NCBI RefSeq assembly: GCF_030412265.1
Contig: NZ_JAUHLN010000006.1
Location: forward strand, 1 to 64,000
Length of the DNA: 64,000 nt
Source of the DNA: Fictibacillus terranigra
GTDB lineage: Bacteria; Bacillota; Bacilli; Bacillales; Fictibacillaceae
Direction: 5' to 3'
The position numbers were made by a program, and so were the translations under genes. Positions 44,334 through 53,223 of the stretch are shown piece after piece. The notes beneath the pieces are model-generated. The model did no database searches, was not told the origin of the DNA, and worked only from the letters and a program-made list of their open reading frames with translations. How positions within the stretch are numbered: the first letter of the stretch is position 1; every line of letters starts with the position of its first letter.

Positions 44334-45554
44334 CTAGATCGACGCTAGCTCCTTCGCTTTATTTTCCGCGAATTCCTTCTTGATGCCGGCGAGCACTTCA
44401 CCATTTGAGAGAAGCTGAAAACCGGTTAAGGCAAGGGCTTTTGCACCGAGGATAAGCGCCTGATCTCCTTGTTCTGACCTTGCGGCCTCCCTGAACTCTT
44501 CAGTATGCCCGACTATATGATCTGGGCCGATTTGAAGGTAAGGATGGATGGTCGGTACCACCTGGCTGATGTTTCCTGCATCAGTCGATCCTAAACCGCT
44601 GCGGTGCGAAGTGTCGACTTGTGCACCAAGACTCTCCAGCTGTTCTTGAAACACTTTATCGAACGATCGGTTCAATAAAAGGTTATCCACCTGGTTTTGA
44701 AACGCAATAACATTAAGCTTTGCTCCTGTTGCAAGGGCAGTACCTTCCGCTATGGCTTTTACTTTTTTCGTTACTTCATCAAGCCTCGCCCTCGTAGCAG
44801 CGCGAATGTAAAAACGGGCTTTTGCATATTCAGGAACGATATTAGGAGCGTCTCCCCCGTGTGTTATGATTCCATGAATTTTGACATCATCCGGTACATG
44901 TTGGCGGAGTGCGTTAATTCCTACAAATAATTGAATGACTGCGTCAAGGGCATTGATTCCTTTTTCCGGTGCTGCAGCCGCATGAGCGGGCTTTCCGATG
45001 TATTCAAAATCCAGCGGATCAACCGCAAGTGAAGTTCCAGTGATGCGGTTAGCGTTGCCCGGGTGAAACATCAATGCCGCATCAACGCCTTCCAGATAAC
45101 CGTGTTTAACAAAGCTTCCCTTCGCACTTCCGTTCTCTCCGCCTTCTTCAGCAGGCGTTCCAAACACGGCAACTTCCCCTCCGATCTCATCGATAACGGA
45201 TCCAAGAGCGATGGCCGCTGCTACACTGGATGTCCCGATAATATTGTGGCCGCATGCATGACCAATTCCGGGAAGAGCATCATATTCTGCTAAAAATGCA
45301 ACGGATGGCCCATCAAGAACGGAACGCTTGCGTGCTACAAACGCCGTTTCATGGCCTGCCACTCCCCGTTCTACCTGAAACCCCTCTTTTTGCAGCAGCG
45401 AAGCCAGCAGGCTTGATGCAAATACTTCTTCATTACCGATTTCAGGATGGTCATGGATCTCGTGAGACGTTTGAATATAAGCCGCTCGGTTGACATCAAT
45501 GTTCGTACGGATTTGTTCTTTAATTTCTCCAGCAGTTCTGCTGATTACCGTCAT
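44334..45554 (-). CDS. M20 family amidohydrolase (AbgB-like)
   Basis: This 406-residue zinc-dependent M20D hydrolase has LPGIGHACGHNIIGTSSVAAA, VFGTPAEEGGENGSAKG (catalytic Glu) and GSTDAGNISQVVPTIHPY. AbgB-like members split p-aminobenzoyl-glutamate or other N-acyl amino acids. It lies 20 bp after metQ and is probably the last gene of the SAM-controlled metNIQ operon, so it may release methionine from an imported N-acyl or dipeptide form. That role is an inference. Confidence 0.88.
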   Translation of the reverse strand: MTVISRTAGEIKEQIRTNIDVNRAAYIQTSHEIHDHPEIGNEEVFASSLLASLLQKEGFQVERGVAGHETAFVARKRSVLDGPSVAFLAEYDALPGIGHACGHNIIGTSSVAAAIALGSVIDEIGGEVAVFGTPAEEGGENGSAKGSFVKHGYLEGVDAALMFHPGNANRITGTSLAVDPLDFEYIGKPAHAAAAPEKGINALDAVIQLFVGINALRQHVPDDVKIHGIITHGGDAPNIVPEYAKARFYIRAATRARLDEVTKKVKAIAEGTALATGAKLNVIAFQNQVDNLLLNRSFDKVFQEQLESLGAQVDTSHRSGLGSTDAGNISQVVPTIHPYLQIGPDHIVGHTEEFREAARSEQGDQALILGAKALALTGFQLLSNGEVLAGIKKEFAENKAKELASI

Positions 45555-45574
45555 GTTCTCAGATCCTTTCTCTA

Positions 45575-46405
45575 TTACTCTCCGATTTCACTTAGCGGCA
45601 CAAACGTTGGAATGGTTGCACCTTTATAAATTTCATTTATCTTTTTGGCTGTTTCTTTTGATTGGTAGATTTTCGCTATCTTCTTCAGTGACTTTTTATT
45701 TTTATCTTCTGTTCTGGTTGCAATGATATTGATATACGGCTTTGCAGTCTTGCTTTCAAGGAAAATGGAGTCTTTCTTCGGATTCATTCCGGCATCAACA
45801 GCCACGCCATTGTTTATGATTGAAGCAGCCACATCAGGAAGCACACGCGGTGTCTGGCCGGCAACTACCGGTTTAAGCTTCAATTGTTTTTTGTTCTCCA
45901 CCACTTTTTTCAGATCACCATTTCCATCAAAATTCTTTTCCAGTTTGATGAGTCCTGCACTCTGCAGCAGAAGCAGGGCACGCCCCATGTTCGTCGCTTC
46001 ATTAGGTAGTGCGATCGTTGATCCAGCCGGGATATCCTTAACATCTTTGTATTTTTGGGAATAAACGCCCATCGGTGCAATGACCGTAGTTGCTATCGGT
46101 GCTAAATCCAGTTTATGTTCTTTTTTAAATGCGTTAAAATAAGAGATCGTCTGAAACGCATTGGCGTCAATATCTCCATCAGCCAATGCTTGATTCGGTC
46201 GGACATAATCGGAAAACTCTACGATTTCCAAATCGATGCCTTCTTTTTCAGCTTTTTGAGCAATATACTTCCACACGTCGCTGTCAGAGCCGCTGATGCC
46301 TATCTTTACTTTTTCAAGCCCTTTTTCATCTCCGCCGCTGCACCCGCTCAAGAATGCCGACATTAAAACCCCGATGACTAAAATGATCAGTGAATATTTT
46401 TTCAT
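45575..46405 (-). CDS. metQ: methionine ABC transporter substrate-binding lipoprotein
   Basis: The 276-residue product has a lipobox LSGC (Cys22) and NlpA/MetQ motifs: SGSDSDVWKYIAQKAEKEGI, DANAFQTISYFNAFKKEH, GSTIALPNEATNMGRALLLLQSAGLI. It binds D- or L-methionine outside the membrane. It is the third gene of the metNIQ operon. Confidence 0.95.
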   Translation of the reverse strand: MKKYSLIILVIGVLMSAFLSGCSGGDEKGLEKVKIGISGSDSDVWKYIAQKAEKEGIDLEIVEFSDYVRPNQALADGDIDANAFQTISYFNAFKKEHKLDLAPIATTVIAPMGVYSQKYKDVKDIPAGSTIALPNEATNMGRALLLLQSAGLIKLEKNFDGNGDLKKVVENKKQLKLKPVVAGQTPRVLPDVAASIINNGVAVDAGMNPKKDSIFLESKTAKPYINIIATRTEDKNKKSLKKIAKIYQSKETAKKINEIYKGATIPTFVPLSEIGE

Positions 46406-46433
46406 AAGATTTCCCTACTCCCTTTTTCTCTTT

Positions 46434-47096
46434 TTATCTTCTTCTAATTTTTCTGGACAATATGTTTCCTGCGCTCTGCAGCCCTTGCACAAGGATGACG
46501 AGCAGAACGACAGTGACGATCATGACATCTGTATCAAATCGCTGATAGCCATAGGCAATGGCCAGATCACCAAGGCCTCCGCCCCCGACAGCCCCTGCCA
46601 TCGCTGAAGCACCCACCAAACCAATCGTAGCAATCGTAAACGACAGGATTAGTGAGCTGAATGCTTCCGGCAGTAGGATGCGGAAAATGGTCTGCCAAGG
46701 TGTAGCCCCCATCGCTTCTGCGGCTTCGACAATACCCGGATCGATCTCAAGCAGGCTGTTTTCCACGAGTCTTGCGATATAGGGGCCGGCATATACAATC
46801 AATGGTACAATCGCGGCGGATGTCCCGATGGAAGTACCGACGATAAATCTTGTAAACGGGATAATCGCGACCATTAAGATGATGAACGGTATCGAACGCA
46901 ATACGTTTACAATCGCATTTAAAATATTAAAGACAGCCAGGTTCTCAAGAATGTGACCTTTCCTCGTAACTACGAGCACAACGCCAAGCGGAATCCCGAT
47001 GACAGCCGAGAACAAAAGGGAAAAACCGACCATTGTTAATGTGTCACCGGCTGCATTTAAAATGTCGACCCAAAATGTACTCCAATCAACTTGCAT
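46434..47096 (-). CDS. metI: methionine ABC transporter permease
   Basis: The product (220 residues from ATG 47096; GGAGG 9 nt upstream, inside metN) has five hydrophobic segments and the MetI-specific SIPFIILMVAIIPFTRFIVGTSIG and EAAEAMGATPWQTIFRILLPEAFSSL loop. It overlaps metN by 11 bp. Confidence 0.95.
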   Translation of the reverse strand: MQVDWSTFWVDILNAAGDTLTMVGFSLLFSAVIGIPLGVVLVVTRKGHILENLAVFNILNAIVNVLRSIPFIILMVAIIPFTRFIVGTSIGTSAAIVPLIVYAGPYIARLVENSLLEIDPGIVEAAEAMGATPWQTIFRILLPEAFSSLILSFTIATIGLVGASAMAGAVGGGGLGDLAIAYGYQRFDTDVMIVTVVLLVILVQGLQSAGNILSRKIRRR

Positions 47097-48117
47097 GAGA
47101 TGCAACCTCCCTAACTTCTACTTCACTTTGGTTCACGAAAAAGATCGCTCTTCTGATTTCCTGTTCGTCACCAATCAATTGGACAACAAGATTTCCGAAA
47201 GGCACGTCTTGAAGTTCTGTGACATGGCCGTACAGTACACTGACATCCACGTTGAATTTTTTAGCGATCTGCGAGAGCAGCGGCTGGCCGGTGGAAGCTC
47301 CCGTAAAGACGATCCTGAAAATTTTATGATTGCGGTCCTGCTTCTTAAGCAGGACTTTCAGGGATTCAGGAAGTTCATCCTGAAGAACCGAACTGACGAA
47401 GCGCGTTGCCGTCTCCGTTTGAGGTTTCGCAAACACATCAAAAACGCTCCCCTTCTCGACCACCTCTCCCCCTTCCATCACAGCGACGGAATCGCAAATT
47501 TCGCGAATGACATTCATCTCATGCGTAATGATGAGAATGGTAATGTTATATTCTTTATTGATTTTTTTTAAGAGCTTTAAAATACTGGACGTCGTCTGCG
47601 GATCCAAGGCCGAAGTGGCCTCGTCACACAATAACAAATCCGGATCCGTGGATAGCGCCCGGGCGATACCTACCCGCTGTTTTTGTCCGCCGGAGAGCTG
47701 GTCGGGATATTTATGACCGTGCTCTGTCAAACCTACAAATTCCAGCAGATCATTCACCTTCTCCTTAATGGCGGATTTCTTCACCCCGAGCAGGTAAAGC
47801 GGTGTCGCAATATTATCAAATACCGTCTTTGCATTGAGCAGATTAAAATGCTGAAAGATCATGCCGATATTTTTCCGTTTTCTTCTCAAGTCTTTTGGAG
47901 ACAATCCAGCCATGTCGTCTTCCCCGACAAAAACGTGTCCTGATGTCGGCTTCTCCAGAAGATTTACACAGCGGAGCAAAGAGCTCTTTCCTGCTCCGCT
48001 ATAACCTACAACTCCGTAGATTTCTCCTTTTTTCACCTCAAAGCTCACATTGTTCAGCGCTCTGACCTCATTTTTGCCACTCTCATAAATTTTGGTTACC
48101 TCTTCAAATCGAATCAA
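47086..48117 (-). CDS. metN: methionine ABC transporter ATP-binding protein
   Basis: The 343-residue ATPase has Walker A GYSGAGKSS, signature [15 protein letters not shown], Walker B LLLCDEATSALDPQTT and the C-terminal NIL ligand-binding domain (about 265-340), which senses methionine (trans-inhibition). It is the first gene of the operon and lies directly behind the riboswitches. The ORF starts at ATG 48117. Confidence 0.95.
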   Translation of the reverse strand: MIRFEEVTKIYESGKNEVRALNNVSFEVKKGEIYGVVGYSGAGKSSLLRCVNLLEKPTSGHVFVGEDDMAGLSPKDLRRKRKNIGMIFQHFNLLNAKTVFDNIATPLYLLGVKKSAIKEKVNDLLEFVGLTEHGHKYPDQLSGGQKQRVGIARALSTDPDLLLCDEATSALDPQTTSSILKLLKKINKEYNITILIITHEMNVIREICDSVAVMEGGEVVEKGSVFDVFAKPQTETATRFVSSVLQDELPESLKVLLKKQDRNHKIFRIVFTGASTGQPLLSQIAKKFNVDVSVLYGHVTELQDVPFGNLVVQLIGDEQEIRRAIFFVNQSEVEVREVASHAS

Positions 48118-48160
48118 TGGCTCCGTTCTCCTTCCTTCACTATCGCTTCCCTAAACAGCA

Positions 48161-48328
48161 AAAAGGCCTCTTCTTGAAAACAAGAAGAGGCCTAAGCATC
48201 AAAGAATGGCTGATCTCTTCTTATCTTCCAAGCGTCATCGCTTGCCGGACTTGGCACAGTATTCCGAGTAAAACAGGAACCCGCTGCCGAGGCTTCAAAG
48301 GGCCAATCCCTCCACCTCTCTGGATAAG
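48161..48328 (-). ncRNA. SAM-I (S-box) riboswitch, metN-proximal copy
   Basis: On the minus strand from 48328 the conserved core AGAGAGGTGGAGGGAT, GGCAGCGGG, and the closing CTTGGAAGATAAG are present; P1 pairs CTTATC with GATAAG near 48220. The expression platform is a strong terminator, AGGCCTCTTCTTG and CAAGAAGAGGCCT (48161-48195), followed by TTTTT. It turns metNIQ off when SAM is high. Confidence 0.92.
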
Positions 48329-48352
48329 AAAAATATATATTTAATTACAACT

Positions 48353-48526
48353 AAAAAATCTCTTCCTAAAGTAAGAAGAGATGAAGTATCCATAAGGAAA
48401 CGAGCTGCTCTTCTTATCTTCCAAGCCCATAAGGAACTTGCTGGAATTGGCACAGTCTTTTTCTAAATGAAAAACCCGCTGCCGAGGTATCACAGGGCCA
48501 TATCCCTCCACCTCTCTGGATAAGAA
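48353..48526 (-). ncRNA. SAM-I (S-box) riboswitch, distal copy
   Basis: A second full S-box: AGAGAGGTGGAGGGAT, CCTCGGCAGCGGG, TGCCAATTCC and the closing GGAAGATAAG (aptamer about 48412-48526). Its own terminator is CTCTTC...GAAGAG with TTTTTT at 48353-48381. Its 3 prime end lies about 25 bp upstream of the second aptamer, so two independent switches act in series. Confidence 0.92.
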
Positions 48527-48569
48527 ACACGTTCATATTTTGTTGATGTTACTTATCTTAAACCAAACT

Positions 48570-49199
48570 TTACTCGCATGTCAAATCTTTTTTCAGGGTT
48601 CTCTGATCAGAATAAAACACGGCTTTCATCAGAGCTAGCCAGACAGCTCCCCAAGCCACTCCCGCAAGGACATCCGTAAAATAGTGGATGCCTAAATAAA
48701 CTCTGCTGAGCGAGACAAATCCGATATGAAGTGATAATAACATCATCTTTGTTTTTCTTGACAGCCTTTTCGTTAACATGACCAATACACCATACATTGC
48801 CGTAGCATTCATCGCATGTGCACTTGGAAATCCATATCTAATAAAAAACGGCTTTGTCGAGGGAGCGCGATAGTCCCATTTCTTTCTTAAAATCGAATTA
48901 ACCCAGCGGCAGCCTGCCAAGTTAACAACCAAAAATAATGCTTTCCTTCGCTGTCCCTTCCGGCTGTATCGGCACGCTGACAGGAGTGTCGCTGGAATCA
49001 GCAAAAATCCCGAACCAATAAAGGAGTACAGCCTCAGAAAAATATCGATAACCTGTATGCCCCGCAACGAAAAAAAAGCGGAGCTGGTTTTTCGGTCCAT
49101 TTTCATCCAATAAGCATTTTTACGAAGTTTAACCATTACATTCAACAGCAAGATCCCGAAAAATATAATGCTGAATACAGCTCTCTCATCGTTTTTCAT
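48570..49199 (-). CDS. PAP2 superfamily phosphatase
   Basis: The product (209 residues from ATG 49199; GTGAGGG upstream) has membrane segments and the PAP2 motifs RKKWDYRAPS (the usual RP is RA), YGFPSAHAMNA and SRVYLGIHYFTDVLAG. It is a membrane lipid phosphatase, likely acting on undecaprenyl or phosphatidylglycerol phosphates. The ATG at 49223 would add eight residues. Confidence 0.85.
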   Translation of the reverse strand: MKNDERAVFSIIFFGILLLNVMVKLRKNAYWMKMDRKTSSAFFSLRGIQVIDIFLRLYSFIGSGFLLIPATLLSACRYSRKGQRRKALFLVVNLAGCRWVNSILRKKWDYRAPSTKPFFIRYGFPSAHAMNATAMYGVLVMLTKRLSRKTKMMLLSLHIGFVSLSRVYLGIHYFTDVLAGVAWGAVWLALMKAVFYSDQRTLKKDLTCE

Positions 49200-49289
49200 T
49201 TCTGCCCTCACTTCTAAATACATCTATGTACCTATCGTTTCATGAGGCACACTAATTTATTCACGGTCTTTCTGTTACTGGAACCCTCG

Positions 49290-49733
49290 CTATAGTTTTA
49301 CCGCTTCTTTTTCTAAAAACACCATGATACTTCCATGCTCGACTTTTTGCACATAGCGTTCAGCGGTTCGTTCAGAGAGGTCCAATGACATCAAAAGTTC
49401 TTTAAGGTCGTCCTCCGAGTCTTCACCGAACATGGACGCAAATGGACCGGCAGCAAGCAGCGGGCCTATACCTGGAACACCAAGGCCCGGTACCGCGATG
49501 GCACCGCCAATACCGCTCAGAAAACCTGCAATTGTACCGTAAGCAGCTTCATTTACATCTTCATCCAAATGTTCTTCTGTAACATTCGTTTTATCGGAAA
49601 CCCGATCCATCTTTCCGTCATCTTTAGCAAGGATGGAAATATCCTTTGCGCTGTATCCTTGTTCCACAAGGGATTGTATACTGTTAATGGCTTCTCGTTC
49701 TGTTTCATAAACTCCAATCACCATTTTGCTCAT
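49290..49733 (-). CDS. general stress protein, YflT (17M) type
   Basis: The 147-residue product has an N-terminal YflT domain (VIGVYETEREAINSIQSLVEQGYSAKDISILAKD) and a Gly-rich central hydrophobic stretch (IAGFLSGIGGAIAVPGLGVPGIGPLLAAG). It is a Bacillus general stress protein of unknown mechanism. A SigB promoter fits precisely upstream. TAGGAGG precedes the ATG. Confidence 0.88.
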   Translation of the reverse strand: MSKMVIGVYETEREAINSIQSLVEQGYSAKDISILAKDDGKMDRVSDKTNVTEEHLDEDVNEAAYGTIAGFLSGIGGAIAVPGLGVPGIGPLLAAGPFASMFGEDSEDDLKELLMSLDLSERTAERYVQKVEHGSIMVFLEKEAVKL

Positions 49734-49775
49734 ATGTATTTGCCTCCTAATAAATGACTCATTTATAATTAGTAT

Positions 49776-49800
49776 TTACCCCGACCCTGTGTCTGTAAAC
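49776..49800 (-). promoter_or_regulatory. SigB promoter of the YflT-type gene
   Basis: On the minus strand GTTTAC (49800-49795) and GGGTAA (49781-49776) are separated by exactly 13 bp, in agreement with the B. subtilis SigB consensus GTTTAA-N12-15-GGGWAW. It lies about 45 bp upstream of the start. Confidence 0.85.
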
Positions 49801-49816
49801 AGGCAGGATAGTTATG

Positions 49817-49852
49817 AAAAAACTCCCCTCAAAAAACGGAGGGGGAGCTGTA
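49817..49852 (-). terminator. terminator of the ATP-grasp gene
   Basis: On the minus strand GAGCTCCCCCTCC pairs with GGAGGGGAG-like sequence near 49825 and is followed by TTTTTT. Confidence 0.7.
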
Positions 49853-49866
49853 AATGGATTTTACCG

Positions 49867-51066
49867 TTAGGAAAGGCCTGCCCGCTGAAAAATCGATTCC
49901 TTTTGCTCGGCTTCTTCGCGAGAGTCTCCAAGAACAAGCCCTTGTATAAGGGTATCGGCATCTTCATATGGGCTTTCATTTCCATCATAGATGGACAGCG
50001 GAATGAAGTAGCCATCTTCTATTCCTCGTTTCACACAATCGTAGAGAGGCTCTATGCCACCGATGGATTTCCAGGATACGTATTTAATGACCTTTTGCCC
50101 CAGATGCTCTTCTATGCTGTCTCTAAGAAGCAGGGCCGAAGTGGAACCGTTCACTCTGAAATTCAGATCAAAAGCAATCTTTCTTCCATCAGGCGTAACG
50201 GCAATATCAAACCCAGCAATTCCTTTATAACCCCGTTTACAGCCTTCTTCCATAATTCTTCTGCCGATCTTAACTACCTCATCACCGGGCTCTGACTCTT
50301 TATCGACCCAGTTTCCTTCATATTTTCCGTCATTCGTTATATTTTGTACCGCACTGCCAAGATAAAGAAGACGTTCATCCGCCGTACATGCGAATTGAAC
50401 GCAATAATTTTGTTCAATTTCCAAGTATTCTTCAATGACAATCCCTTCACAGGAAGCAAAGAAATCAGCTGCCTTCTTTATGTCCTCCTTGTTTCTGCAA
50501 ATGAATACATCGAACCCTGCAGCATTTGCCTCATTGGTTGCGGCTTTCACAACACAAGGAAAAGGAAAGTCTGCTAATTGATCATCCAGCTCCGCAGACG
50601 TTGTTGATTTTCTTTTCGGAGCGTGCCCGGGAGGAACCAGCTCTTCTAAATTCGCTTTGTTGTTTAAGTACTGAACGAGCCCCGGATCAATCCAATAATT
50701 CTCTGATGACATTTCTTCCTCTGGGTGAATATGCTGAACTACCATCTTCTTCCGCTCGTTTTCTAAACGGCCGAAAATCCTGCGGTAATCCTCTTTCGTC
50801 GAATATTCATGAACCGGAAAACGCAGCTGGAGGCCTGCTCGTTCATAAAGCTCTGTCGCCTTTTGCGTGGTTACTGCCCTGCTGCAGATCACGGGCATGC
50901 TTCCCAATACTGCAAACTGGCTTCCCGTCAGAAGATCAAGCTTTACTGGACAATCAGGGATCCACTTATTGTGTGCGAACGATGGCCTTGGATTAAAAAT
51001 GAGACCAGGACCGTAAATTTCAGAAAATGTAAAACGCGGAACAATTGCTGGTTTGCTTATCTGCAT
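49867..51066 (-). CDS. ATP-grasp domain protein
   Basis: The 399-residue product has an N-terminal pre-ATP-grasp domain and an ATP-grasp fold (about 150-330) with FPCVVKAATNEANAAG (the Lys-containing ATP clamp), GIVIEEYLEIEQNYCVQFAC and KIAFDLNFRVNGSTSALLL (metal ligands). Such enzymes ligate a carboxylate to an amine or thiol, for instance in peptide or small-molecule synthesis. The substrate is not evident. GGAGG precedes the ATG. It is divergent from a PAP2-type gene. Confidence 0.8.
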   Translation of the reverse strand: MQISKPAIVPRFTFSEIYGPGLIFNPRPSFAHNKWIPDCPVKLDLLTGSQFAVLGSMPVICSRAVTTQKATELYERAGLQLRFPVHEYSTKEDYRRIFGRLENERKKMVVQHIHPEEEMSSENYWIDPGLVQYLNNKANLEELVPPGHAPKRKSTTSAELDDQLADFPFPCVVKAATNEANAAGFDVFICRNKEDIKKAADFFASCEGIVIEEYLEIEQNYCVQFACTADERLLYLGSAVQNITNDGKYEGNWVDKESEPGDEVVKIGRRIMEEGCKRGYKGIAGFDIAVTPDGRKIAFDLNFRVNGSTSALLLRDSIEEHLGQKVIKYVSWKSIGGIEPLYDCVKRGIEDGYFIPLSIYDGNESPYEDADTLIQGLVLGDSREEAEQKESIFQRAGLS

Positions 51067-51237
51067 GGATTGTACCTCCTGAACATGCCTGGATTACAGG
51101 ATAAATACCTTTTTTAGCTTTCCCTTAAACCAGCAGCCTTATCATTTAGCCAACGAATTTCGCCATTTACACTTTTCTGTTTCATCTGATGTATACTAGG
51201 GAAATGGCAAAAGAAGTTAGCTGCCATGGAGGAAATT

Positions 51238-51891
51238 ATGAAAAAAACGCTGCAAAATCTTTACCCGCTGCTTTCTTTAGGATTATTGCCGATCTGCTCC
51301 TTGATGTATGATTGGGTCAACCACCCGGGAAGCGAAGTGCATATCCTATCAACAGCTGTTGACAGGCATGTACCATTCTCAGCTGTTTTTATTATCCCTT
51401 ACCTATTGTGGACTTTATATATTTACGGAACCTTGATTTATTTTTATTTCAAAGATAAGAAAACGTACTTCAAGACACTCTTTGTATACATTGCAGGCCT
51501 GCTGATCTGCTATACCGTTTACAACGTATTTCAGACTACCGTTCCTCGCCCTTTCGTTTCTGGTTCTTCATTTTTGGGATCTCTTGTAAACTGGGTCTAC
51601 GCGATGGATGCCCCTTATAATTGTTTTCCAAGCATCCACTGCTTTTCCAGCTACCTGCTGATTCGTTTGATTCGAAGGGCGCCGTTCTCGACAATCTGGA
51701 ACAGGAGCGTGATTACTTGCTTATCCGTGATCATTATCGTTTCCACTCTTATGGTTAAACAGCATGTTGTCCTCGACGTGCTGGCTGCCATCCTATTGGC
51801 AGAAATACTGTGTTTTGTCGCCGAGAGAAATTGGTCACCTTTCATAAAATCAAAGCCAATTCCCTCAACAACGAAAGAAATCAGCCATTAA
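51238..51891 (+). CDS. PAP2-type membrane phosphatase / inositol phosphorylceramide synthase-like
   Basis: The product (217 residues from ATG 51238 behind GGAGG) has about six hydrophobic segments. PYNCFPSIHCFSSYLLIRL (PSxH motif) and MVKQHVVLDVLAAIL (KQHxxxD motif) are typical of the inositolphosphotransferase Aur1/Ipt1-like PAP2 branch. It may transfer or remove lipid phosphate head groups. Confidence 0.82.
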   Translation: MKKTLQNLYPLLSLGLLPICSLMYDWVNHPGSEVHILSTAVDRHVPFSAVFIIPYLLWTLYIYGTLIYFYFKDKKTYFKTLFVYIAGLLICYTVYNVFQTTVPRPFVSGSSFLGSLVNWVYAMDAPYNCFPSIHCFSSYLLIRLIRRAPFSTIWNRSVITCLSVIIIVSTLMVKQHVVLDVLAAILLAEILCFVAERNWSPFIKSKPIPSTTKEISH

Positions 51892-51893
51892 AA

Positions 51894-51937
51894 AAACCCC
51901 AGCTGAGATGGTGCCTGGCACCTTTTCAATGGGGTTT
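51894..51937. terminator. terminator with GGTGCCTGGCACC in its loop
   Basis: AAACCCC and GGGGTTT form the outer stem, and the palindrome GGTGCCTGGCACC (51910-51922), the same unit as in the 50-bp repeats, forms an inner stem. It serves two convergent genes, PAP2-type and ctaB. Confidence 0.7.
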
Positions 51938-51954
51938 AATTTATACTTTAGCAA

Positions 51955-52854
51955 TCAGCTGAAAATTGGAGCAAACATCATGGTTACAAACATGAGCGTT
52001 AGATACATAATGGAGAATTTAAACATTCGGGCAGACCACGCAATTTCCGTTTCTTTTTCTTTGTATTTAAAGGACTGCATCGCACGGTAAAGGAAAACCG
52101 CTCCTAAAATACCCGCTACGATTAAATACCAGACTCCCAGTACATTAAAGAAGTACAAGAGAAGGGAAGCTGCTACCGCGAATACAGTATAGATTAAAAT
52201 ATGAACCTTCGTTTGCTTAAAGCCCACTTTGTTCGGCAGCATCGGAACATTTACGCTCTGGTACTCTTCCGCCCGTTTCATTGCAAGAGCGAAGAAGTGC
52301 GGCGGCTGCCATGCGAACATGAACACAAATAAAAGCAGCGCAATCAGATCAAAGTTACCAGTTACGGCTGTATAACCGATAATCGGCGGTGTAGCACCTG
52401 AAATACATCCGATTTCTGTATTAACCACTGTTACCCTTTTGGACATCGTATAAACAAAACCATAGAAAATGAAGCCGATGAACCCAATAAGTGCAGCAAG
52501 GGGGTTCACCATGAAACCTAAAATAGCCTCACCGATTACGATAAGAATAATCGACATTAAGATCGCGTTCCGTTTTGGTATTCTTCCATTGGTAATCGGC
52601 CGGTTCTTTGTCCGTTCCATGTATTTATCGATATCCGCATCGTAAACATTATTCACGATGGCCGACGAACCGATGACAAAAACCGTTCCGAAAACGGTCC
52701 AGAAGAAAAGCTCCCATAAGCTGAGGCTTGAAGAGAGGTTCCTCGCACCGATGCAAAAGCCAGCAATTGTACCTAGGAGGTTAGAAAAGATAATACCCGG
52801 CTTTGTTATTTGTATATAGTCTTTTAAAATGCTTGGAGCAGCATTTTCACCCAT
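51955..52854 (-). CDS. ctaB: protohaem IX farnesyltransferase
   Basis: The 299-residue UbiA-family prenyltransferase has nine hydrophobic segments and NNVYDADIDKYMERTKNRPI (the DxxDxxxD active-site motif) and GFVYTMSKRVTVVNTEIGC. It makes haem O from haem B for cytochrome aa3/caa3 oxidases. I see no ctaA or cta oxidase genes next to it, so it is separated from its usual neighbours. Confidence 0.95.
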   Translation of the reverse strand: MGENAAPSILKDYIQITKPGIIFSNLLGTIAGFCIGARNLSSSLSLWELFFWTVFGTVFVIGSSAIVNNVYDADIDKYMERTKNRPITNGRIPKRNAILMSIILIVIGEAILGFMVNPLAALIGFIGFIFYGFVYTMSKRVTVVNTEIGCISGATPPIIGYTAVTGNFDLIALLLFVFMFAWQPPHFFALAMKRAEEYQSVNVPMLPNKVGFKQTKVHILIYTVFAVAASLLLYFFNVLGVWYLIVAGILGAVFLYRAMQSFKYKEKETEIAWSARMFKFSIMYLTLMFVTMMFAPIFS

Positions 52855-53223
52855 AAAATCACCATCTTTTCATATCTATCATATATTATGTCTCTATTTT
52901 AACAGACCTAACACTAGTTTGTGATAAATGTCACATTATGTTCTTATACTGTTCAATAATCGTTCAAATCTCGTCAGACATAAAAAAAGACAGCTGCGTG
53001 CAGCCATCCCTTGGGACATCAAATTGCAATTGTCCCCGACTCGTCCCCACTTTGTCCCCGATTGATTTTTAACTTTTTTCCTTATTCAAGATGGAGTATC
53101 TCTTAACTCACACATTATATTAAATTACCATGTGGAGGTAAGTCCTGTAAATATTTTTGCATCAAGTAATAAAAATATTTTTGTTTAACATTCGCTTTGA
53201 TCGAGCCTTCTATGCTCCCTTGT
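52855..53223. other. intergenic region with TTGTCCCC repeats
   Basis: It holds the ctaB promoter and, at 53030-53061, three tandem units of a TTGTCCCCGAC type, each 11 bp. A GC-rich hairpin (GCTGC and GCAGC at 52993-53004) followed on the minus strand by TTTTTTT may terminate marC. No gene is seen. Confidence 0.5.
53030..53061. repeat. three tandem 11-bp TTGTCCCCGAC units
   Basis: TTGTCCCCGAC, TCGTCCCCACT and TTGTCCCCGAT follow without gaps. A GGGACA just upstream (53013-53018) can pair with TGTCCC to give a hairpin. It recalls dispersed GGGACA-type repeats of Bacillus genomes. Confidence 0.5.
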
